The notes under the pieces were generated by a model. That model saw only the letters and a program-made list of their open reading frames with translations. It searched no databases and was not told the origin of the DNA. The position numbers and the translations under genes were made by a program. A stretch of 8,601 bases of DNA from Chloroflexota bacterium (GTDB lineage: Bacteria > Chloroflexota > Limnocylindria > Limnocylindrales > CSP1-4): the NCBI GenBank assembly GCA_003157175.1, contig PMIQ01000095.1, positions 1 through 8,601 on the forward strand. Direction: 5' to 3'. Positions 1 through 5,190 of the stretch are shown one piece after another; the stretch's first letter is position 1; every line of letters begins with the position of its first letter.

Positions 1-1
1 G

Positions 2-772
2 GTCTGCGTCATCGTGACCAGCAGCGCGGCCGCCTCCGTCTATCTCCAGCGCGACGTCGCGAACTTACGGCTCGGCATGACGCTGGAGATGTTCACGGCG
101 ATCGCAGCCATGGCCGGCGGGCTGGTGGCGTTCCTGGTGCCCGATCGCCTGCTGGCCGTGATGTTCGCGGCCCTGCTCATGTATGTCGCGCTCACGATGG
201 TCCGGGCCAGGGACGCCCGCGACAACCGCGACGCCGGCGGCGCGCCGAACGGCCGCGACTCCGGTCACACCAGCGGCCGACCCAACGGCGACTCATCAGG
301 CGAAGTTTCCCCGGAAGCGGCCGAACGGGCCGAGCGGCCGTCTGGAGGCGCGGAACCTGCCGGCAGCGGCGGACTGATGGCGTCCCTGTCGGGTCCCGGA
401 TATCGCGTTCGCAACCTCGGTCGCGGCGTGCTTGGTAGCTTGCTGGCCGGGGTCGTGAGCGCCCTGTTCGGCGTCGGAGGCGGCATCGTCAAGGTGCCCG
501 TCATGAACCTGATCATGGGCGTGCCGATTCGCGTGGCGACTGCCACCAGCAACCTCATGATCGGCGTGACCGCGTCGGCCGGCGCTCTGATCTACTTGTT
601 CCGCGGGGGCATCGACCCCTACGTGGCGGCGCCAACGGCACTGGGCGTCTTCGCCGGGGCGAGCCTGGCATCGCGCCTGTCTGACCGTGTCGACCTGGGT
701 ATTCTGCGGCTGCTGTTCGTTGCCGTCCTGGTAATCACTGCCGCCCAGATGGCGCTGCGAGGCTTCGGATGA
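2..772 (+). CDS. TauE/SafE-family anion (sulfite-type) exporter, 5' truncated
   Basis: This is the C-terminal part of a TauE/SafE-family membrane protein, a family that exports sulfite, sulfoacetate or other small anions across the inner membrane; the substrate here cannot be told. The open frame runs to the window edge without a stop. The GTG at 14 is not the true start: 'VTSSAAASVYL' is the family's internal segment that normally follows the first GxGGG repeat, so roughly the first 40-60 residues are missing. The second repeat is complete, with FGVGGGIVKVPVMN near 466-507 followed by 'ATSNLMIGVTASAGALIYL'. Hydrophobic segments flank a hydrophilic Arg/Asp/Gly/Asn-rich linker of about 70 residues (about 200-415), longer than the usual loop between the two halves. 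The stop overlaps the DUF1634 start (ATGA), which indicates translational coupling. Confidence 0.88.
   Translation, partial: VCVIVTSSAAASVYLQRDVANLRLGMTLEMFTAIAAMAGGLVAFLVPDRLLAVMFAALLMYVALTMVRARDARDNRDAGGAPNGRDSGHTSGRPNGDSSGEVSPEAAERAERPSGGAEPAGSGGLMASLSGPGYRVRNLGRGVLGSLLAGVVSALFGVGGGIVKVPVMNLIMGVPIRVATATSNLMIGVTASAGALIYLFRGGIDPYVAAPTALGVFAGASLASRLSDRVDLGILRLLFVAVLVITAAQMALRGFG
759..762 (+). promoter_or_regulatory. Ribosome binding site for the DUF1634 gene
   Basis: GAGG lies six bases before the ATG at 769, inside the end of the TauE-like gene. It supports that ATG and the overlapping ATGA stop/start arrangement. Confidence 0.5.
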
Positions 773-1119
773 AGGCCGGGCGTCTGGAGCGGACCGTGGG
801 GCTCGTGCTGGGGGCGGGCGCGATCGTCAGCGTTGCGCTGCTGGCTATCGGCATCGCCGGCATGATCGCCGCGCACATCGGCCCGCTGGATCGGCCGTTT
901 CCGCCATTCGACCTCCAGAGACTGACGGTTGATCTGGCGTCGCTGAAGCCGGCCGGCTTTCTGTGGCTCGGGCTCCTTGCTGTGATACTTACGCCGTCGA
1001 TCCGAGTGATCGCATCGCTGTTCGGCTTCGCCGCGGCGGGCGAGCGACGGATGGTCGCGGTAGCCGTGGTCGTGCTGGCGGCCATATGCCTGAGCGCCGC
1101 GCTGGGGGCTGGAGGCTGA
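769..1119 (+). CDS. DUF1634 family small membrane protein
   Basis: This is a 116-residue protein with three predicted membrane helices, at about residues 9-35, 60-87 and 94-113. The 'GLLAVILTPSIRV' stretch (residues 68-80) matches the LTPxxRV signature of DUF1634. Members of this family are often encoded directly after TauE/SafE exporters, as here, so a role as a small partner or regulator of the exporter is plausible, but no biochemical function is established to my knowledge. The ATG start overlaps the upstream stop by four bases (ATGA) and has a GAGG ribosome site. The next gene starts two bases after its stop, so all three genes are probably made from one mRNA with coupled translation. 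The family call rests on the motif, size, topology and neighbourhood. Confidence 0.82.
   Translation: MKAGRLERTVGLVLGAGAIVSVALLAIGIAGMIAAHIGPLDRPFPPFDLQRLTVDLASLKPAGFLWLGLLAVILTPSIRVIASLFGFAAAGERRMVAVAVVVLAAICLSAALGAGG
1111..1115 (+). promoter_or_regulatory. Ribosome binding site deciding the TTG start of the CaCA antiporter
   Basis: GGAGG lies six bases before TTG 1122, at the very end of the DUF1634 gene. An in-frame ATG at 1086 would overlap DUF1634 by 34 bases and add a hydrophilic Arg/Gly-rich leader with no family counterpart, so TTG 1122 is preferred. Confidence 0.6.
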
Positions 1120-1121
1120 GC

Positions 1122-2165
1122 TTGGACGTCGTCTTTCTGGCCGTGGCGTTCGCAGTCATTCTCGCCGGAGCCGAGCTCTTCACAAACGGCATCGAATGGT
1201 TCGGCCACAAGCTCGAGCTGGGTGAGGGGGCTATCGGTTCCGTGCTTGCGGCCATCGGTACGGCCCTGCCGGAGACGATGGTTCCGCTGATCGCCATCGT
1301 GTTCGGCGGCGGTGTCTCCGCGAGCGAGATCGGTGTCGGGGCCATTCTTGGCGCCCCGTTCATGCTGGCGACTCTGGCCATGTTCGTAACCGGAGCAGCC
1401 GTCTGCTTGATGCGCCGGCGCCGGGCTGCGGGGATCACCTTAGCCCTGGACAGCGGGGTGGTCAGCCACGACATAGCCTATTTCGGGCTGGCCTACAGCA
1501 TCGCGATCGGCGCGGCCTTCCTTCCCGTGGAGCTCGAGTGGCCTCGCCGGCTAGTGGCCGTGGCTCTCATCGCCATCTACGGCCGCCACGTGTGGGGGCA
1601 TCTGCAAGCAGAGGCCGCTGAGCACGAGGGTCTCGAACCGCTGCGCTTCCACAAGCTGGACCGCCGCGCGCCGCAACACCCGGAGCCGCCGCGGTTGCTG
1701 ATCGTCTCGGTCCAGGTCGTCTTCGCCCTGGCCTGCATCATCGGCGGCGCATGGGTCTTCGTTGAGGCCGTGAAAGACCTGGCGTCCGGGCCGGGCGTCA
1801 ACGGGACGCTGCTGGCGCTGATCATCGCCCCCATCGCCACGGAGCTGCCGGAGACGCTCAACAGCGTCCTGTGGGTGCGCCGCGGCAAGGACACGCTGGC
1901 GATGGGCAACATCACCGGAGCGATGGTCTTCCAGAGCGCCATCCCAACTTCCATCGGGCTTGTCCTCGCCCCGCAGATATGGTCGGTTTCGGGCGCCGGC
2001 CTCGCCTTCGCCTCCGCCGGCATCACTTTCTTGTCGTTGGTTGCGATCTTCGTGCCGATGCTCACTGGGCGCAGGCTCGACGGGCGGGCGCTGCTCGTCG
2101 GCGGCCTGTTCTACCTCGTCTATGTGGCGGTCGTGCTGGCGGTGCTGGCCGGCGGCCACGTCTGA
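1122..2165 (+). CDS. CaCA-superfamily sodium/calcium-type cation antiporter
   Basis: This 347-residue membrane protein has the two inverted alpha-repeats of the Ca2+/cation antiporter (CaCA) superfamily. Alpha-1 spans about residues 38-82 with 'IGTALPETMVPL' and catalytic-type E51; alpha-2 spans about 229-272 with 'IATELPETLNSV' and E244. About ten hydrophobic segments are split by a charged, His-rich cytoplasmic-type loop (about 155-192). In well-studied members each repeat also carries a GSN or GSD motif that helps bind the ion; here the aligned positions read GAP (77-79) and GAM (266-268), and the second repeat has an extra acid, E241. The ion transported is therefore uncertain. The TTG start is chosen for its GGAGG site and its two-base distance from the DUF1634 stop. 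Third gene of the transport operon. Confidence 0.85.
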   Translation: MDVVFLAVAFAVILAGAELFTNGIEWFGHKLELGEGAIGSVLAAIGTALPETMVPLIAIVFGGGVSASEIGVGAILGAPFMLATLAMFVTGAAVCLMRRRRAAGITLALDSGVVSHDIAYFGLAYSIAIGAAFLPVELEWPRRLVAVALIAIYGRHVWGHLQAEAAEHEGLEPLRFHKLDRRAPQHPEPPRLLIVSVQVVFALACIIGGAWVFVEAVKDLASGPGVNGTLLALIIAPIATELPETLNSVLWVRRGKDTLAMGNITGAMVFQSAIPTSIGLVLAPQIWSVSGAGLAFASAGITFLSLVAIFVPMLTGRRLDGRALLVGGLFYLVYVAVVLAVLAGGHV

Positions 2166-2222
2166 CGCCCGAGAGGTCGTCGTCGGCGGCCGGTCGACGT
2201 CCTCGTGAGAAGGGTCGAGCGG

Positions 2223-2228
2223 TATACT
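2223..2228 (+). promoter_or_regulatory. Possible -10 box upstream of ilvE
   Basis: TATACT is an A/T-rich hexamer in otherwise very GC-rich DNA, one base off the sigma-70 consensus. It lies about 50 bases before the ilvE start, giving a leader of roughly 45 bases. No good -35 is seen at 17-18 bases; TCGACG at 2194-2199 resembles one but is 23 bases away. The 113-base gap after the antiporter gene makes a new transcription start here likely. Confidence 0.4.
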
Positions 2229-2263
2229 CACAGGCACGCTGGCCCACGCCGGCGGTCAGCACC

Positions 2264-2268
2264 AGGAG
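2264..2268 (+). promoter_or_regulatory. Ribosome binding site for ilvE
   Basis: AGGAG lies ten bases upstream of ATG 2279. It supports that codon as the start; the open frame continues upstream to 1871 through the antiporter gene, but that part is a shadow. Confidence 0.5.
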
Positions 2269-2278
2269 CGCCGAATCG

Positions 2279-3256
2279 ATGGTCACTGAGCACGCCCAAG
2301 CACCCGCCGCTGGCGCGGCGACCGCGCCCGACCAGTCCAACCTCGTCTGCTACTTCCAGGGCGGATACGTAAGGCTGGGCGACGCAAAGATTCCGCTCAT
2401 GACCCACGCTTTCATGTATGGGACCGGCGTTTTCGAGGGGATCCGGGCGTATTGGAACCCGGAGGAGAAGCAGCTTTACGCGCTCCGGATCAAAGAGCAC
2501 ATCGTCCGCCTGCGGAACTCCAGCAAGATCATGCTCATGGCCGAGGTGCCCACGGTCGACGAATTCACCGAGATCGTGAAGCAGGTTCTGCGGCGCAACA
2601 GCTTCCGCGAAGACGCCTACTGTCGCCCCTCGGTCTACAAGAGCACTGAGGCCATCGGCGTGAAGCTGCACGGCCTGACCCACGATTTCTACGTTCTGGC
2701 CGTTCCCATGGGCGACTACATCGACACGGAGAAGGGAATCTCAACTGGTACGGTGTCATGGCGGCGCACCAGCGACACCTCGATCCCGTCGCGCAGCAAG
2801 ATCACCGGCAGCTACGTGAATCCGGCCTTCTCCAAGACCGAGGCGATGCTGAACGGCTTCGACGAGGCAATCGTCTTGACCCAGGAGGGCCACGTCGCCG
2901 AGGGCTCGGCCGAGAACCTCTTCATGGTCCGCGACGGCGTGCTCATCACGCCCGCGGTCAGCGACGACATCCTGGAAGGGATAACCCGGGCCGGGATCAT
3001 CGAGATCGCCGCGCACCTGGACATTCCGGTGAAGGAGCGCCAGATCGACCGGACCGAGCTCTACATTGCCGACGAGGTCTTCCTTTGCGGCACCGGCGCC
3101 CAGGTCTCGCCGGTGGCCTCGGTTGACCACCGACCGGTTGGCGACGGGCACGTCGGGCCGATCGCGAAGAAGATCAGTCGGACCTACTTCGACGCTGTGC
3201 GCGGTCGACTCGACGCCTTCCGGCATTGGGTCACGCCTATCTACACGGGTGAGTGA
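2279..3256 (+). CDS. ilvE: Branched-chain-amino-acid aminotransferase
   Basis: This is a PLP-dependent class IV aminotransferase, 325 residues, close to the usual IlvE length. It catalyses the reversible amino transfer between glutamate and the 2-oxoacids of isoleucine, leucine and valine, the last step of their synthesis, in the cytoplasm. Visible family features are 'GTGVFEGIRAY' (residues 48-58) with phosphate-binding R56; K174 in 'RSKITGSYVN' as the Schiff-base lysine; 'EGSAENLF' (208-215) with the glutamate that faces the pyridine nitrogen; 'GITRAGII' (234-241); and 'YIADEVFLCGTGAQVSPV' (262-279). The first ~20 residues are Ala-rich and variable. D-amino-acid transaminase and aminodeoxychorismate lyase share the fold, but the GVFEGIR and CGTGAQ motifs favour IlvE. 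A GT2 glycosyltransferase gene overlaps its last 8 bases. Confidence 0.93.
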   Translation: MVTEHAQAPAAGAATAPDQSNLVCYFQGGYVRLGDAKIPLMTHAFMYGTGVFEGIRAYWNPEEKQLYALRIKEHIVRLRNSSKIMLMAEVPTVDEFTEIVKQVLRRNSFREDAYCRPSVYKSTEAIGVKLHGLTHDFYVLAVPMGDYIDTEKGISTGTVSWRRTSDTSIPSRSKITGSYVNPAFSKTEAMLNGFDEAIVLTQEGHVAEGSAENLFMVRDGVLITPAVSDDILEGITRAGIIEIAAHLDIPVKERQIDRTELYIADEVFLCGTGAQVSPVASVDHRPVGDGHVGPIAKKISRTYFDAVRGRLDAFRHWVTPIYTGE

Positions 3257-4979
3257 GGTAGCCGCGCGCGACTCATCGGCCGTTCGACCAGACGCCTCCG
3301 CCGTCCCGGCGGAGGGACAGGTCGAGAAGAGGGCTGCGCGCCGATATCGGGTCCTGGAGGTCATTCCCGGCCTCGTCACCTGGATGCTGATCCTGGGCCC
3401 CATCCCTTTGTCGCTGCGCTATCCGCAGGTCGTGGGCTGGTTCGTCCTGTGCTTCGACTGCTACTGGCTGTACCGCGCGGCTGAGCTGGCTGTCAGCGTG
3501 TGCATCTCGTTCCGCCGGGTGCGCAGGGTCATGGCGGTCGATTGGCGGGAGCGCGCTTTCGCGCTGGCGGATCCACAGGCCCGTTACGACGAGCTGCCAG
3601 GCCTGATCGAGCTCATCGATCGGCGTGTCGCGGAGCTGCGCCGATCGGGCAACGAGCTGGCCGCGCGAGGCGGGCAGCGGGAGCAGCGGCGGCTCATCGC
3701 CGAAAGACGCGACCTGGGCCGCGTGCTGCGGCTGACCGCCCCGGGAGAGGCGCTGCCTGACCCACGCGAGATCTGGCACGTCGCCCTGATTCCTACATAC
3801 ACCGAGCCCTATGAAAAGCTGTACCAGACCGTCAAGGCACTGGCCGAGTCCGACTTTCCGCGCGACCTCAAGATGGTCGCGATCATCACCCGCGAGACCG
3901 ACCTCGAGGGCCGCGAGAACGTGGTCAGGCTGCGGGAGATCTTCGGGTCGAGTTTCCGCCACTTCTTCCACATCCTCGATCCGCTCGAGCCGGGGGTCGT
4001 GGTTGGCAAGTCGAGCGCGATGGCCTATGGCGGACGGTGGCTGTACCGGGAGCTTACCGGGCTGGGCTTCGATCCCGACAAGGTGATCGTCACGGATCTG
4101 GACTCGGACTACCGTGTCCACCGGCAGTACTTCGGCTACCTGACGTATACGTTCGTGACCGATCCCGACCGCTACCACCGGCTGTACCAGCCGATCCCGA
4201 TGTTCCACAACAACCTGTGGCAGTGCCCGTTGCCCGTCCGGCTGATCGCCGTGAGCACGACCCACGTCCAGATGTGGCGACACCTGACTCCGGAGCGATT
4301 GGTCAGCTTCAGCTCATACGCGGTCTCGCTGGCGACCATCCACGACGTCGACTACTGGGCGACGGACGCCATTCCGGAGGACAGCCGCTTCTACTGGAAG
4401 AGCTTCTTCCGTTATGGCGGCAAGTTCCAGTCGGTCCCGCTCTTCATGCCCGTCTACGGCGACGCGGTGCGGGCTCGCTCGTATCCGCGCAGCCTGGTCC
4501 AGCAGTACACGCAGATCAGGCGCTGGGCGTGGGGGATCACGGACATCCCGTACTACATTGACAACGCCATCGACCACTCCGAGATCCCGCTCTTTCAGCG
4601 GATCACCAGGCTGCTGGCCCTCTGGTCAGACCACATCAACTGGGCGGTGGCCCCGTTCGTCCTGATGTTCGGGCCCACCCTGCCGCTACTTCTGAACGAC
4701 TCGTTCCGGCCAACCACACTTGGCCAACAGCTGCCCGTCTACGCAGCATGGTTGCTGACCGGGGCTCTGGCGTCGCTGATCGTGCTCGTTTTCATCGAGG
4801 ATCAGCTTGCCCCACCGCGGCCCAAAGAGTGGGGGATCAGGATGAAGCTCGTGTCCTGGCTGCAGTGGTTGTGCCTGCCTGCGGTCGGGGTCATCTTCAC
4901 GAACCTGCCGGCGCTTGACGCGCAGACACGGCTGTTGACCGGGCGTTACCTGGAATACCGGGTCACCGAGAAGACCTGA
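3249..4979 (+). CDS. Membrane family-2 glycosyltransferase with QxxRW motif (polysaccharide-synthase-like)
   Basis: This is a 576-residue inner-membrane glycosyltransferase. Two N-terminal helices (about 38-57 and 61-88) are followed by a charged, probably helical or coiled-coil stretch (116-162), a cytoplasmic GT-A domain starting near 'ALIPTYTEPYE' (179-189), and three C-terminal helices (about 463-482, 498-516, 534-553). Catalytic motifs of processive GT2 enzymes are present: 'DLDSD' (D283, D285, D287) for nucleotide-sugar and metal binding, 'PED' (E377-D378) at the acid/base position, and 'QIRRW' (422-426), a QxxRW motif as in cellulose and hyaluronan synthases. It probably makes or extends an envelope glycan; the sugar is unknown. 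GTG 3249 is chosen as the only plausible early start; it has no clear ribosome site and overlaps ilvE by 8 bases. No PilZ domain is seen. Confidence 0.85.
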   Translation: MSEVAARDSSAVRPDASAVPAEGQVEKRAARRYRVLEVIPGLVTWMLILGPIPLSLRYPQVVGWFVLCFDCYWLYRAAELAVSVCISFRRVRRVMAVDWRERAFALADPQARYDELPGLIELIDRRVAELRRSGNELAARGGQREQRRLIAERRDLGRVLRLTAPGEALPDPREIWHVALIPTYTEPYEKLYQTVKALAESDFPRDLKMVAIITRETDLEGRENVVRLREIFGSSFRHFFHILDPLEPGVVVGKSSAMAYGGRWLYRELTGLGFDPDKVIVTDLDSDYRVHRQYFGYLTYTFVTDPDRYHRLYQPIPMFHNNLWQCPLPVRLIAVSTTHVQMWRHLTPERLVSFSSYAVSLATIHDVDYWATDAIPEDSRFYWKSFFRYGGKFQSVPLFMPVYGDAVRARSYPRSLVQQYTQIRRWAWGITDIPYYIDNAIDHSEIPLFQRITRLLALWSDHINWAVAPFVLMFGPTLPLLLNDSFRPTTLGQQLPVYAAWLLTGALASLIVLVFIEDQLAPPRPKEWGIRMKLVSWLQWLCLPAVGVIFTNLPALDAQTRLLTGRYLEYRVTEKT

Positions 4980-5110
4980 CGCCTGCGGCGCGCGGGGGCC
5001 CGGCGCTGCGGCGTGGGCCGCCCGCTCGAGCACACCTTTGGTCGGCCCCCGCGGGGCATGCGGCGCCGGGGCGTGATGGCTTCGACGAGGACTCGGGCCG
5101 CGAACGGCCG

Positions 5111-5130
5111 CCCCCGGCCCGGGGGTTTAT
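5111..5130 (+). terminator. Terminator-like hairpin after the glycosyltransferase gene
   Basis: CCCCC (5111-5115) pairs with GGGGG (5121-5125) and is followed directly by TTTAT. It resembles a weak intrinsic terminator for the plus strand, 130 bases after the glycosyltransferase stop. The T-run is short, so termination may be inefficient or need Rho. Confidence 0.4.
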
Positions 5131-5142
5131 GGGCCACCCTGA

Positions 5143-5170
5143 GCGGCCCGCAAGGGGCCGCCCTGGCGGC
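5143..5170. other. Two competing hairpins in the convergent spacer
   Basis: GCGGCCC (5143-5149) can pair with GGGCCGC (5155-5161), a 7-bp stem with a five-base loop. GCCGC (5157-5161) can instead pair with GCGGC (5166-5170). The two share bases, so only one can form at a time. Neither is followed by a T-run on either strand. They lie between the ends of two convergent genes and probably help separate transcription, but they could simply reflect the GC bias. Confidence 0.3.
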
Positions 5171-5190
5171 TCCGAGGGCGCGGCGCGTGA

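Noticed and set aside
963..1121. Upstream extension of the CaCA antiporter frame
   Set aside because: It reads through DUF1634 in another frame as an Arg/Gly-rich stretch with no family match; TTG 1122 has a GGAGG site.
1551..2237. 228-residue antisense open frame opposite the antiporter
   Set aside because: Arg/Asp/Gln/His-rich shadow of the second antiporter repeat.
1871..2278. Upstream extension of the ilvE frame
   Set aside because: It overlaps the conserved C-terminal part of the antiporter and has no aminotransferase features; ATG 2279 has a ribosome site and fits IlvE length.
3066..3248. Upstream extension of the glycosyltransferase frame
   Set aside because: It is a Ser/Arg-rich shadow of the conserved end of ilvE.
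3273..4283. 336-residue antisense open frame opposite the glycosyltransferase
   Set aside because: Asp/Arg/Gln-rich composition typical of a GC-rich shadow; the plus strand carries conserved GT2 motifs.
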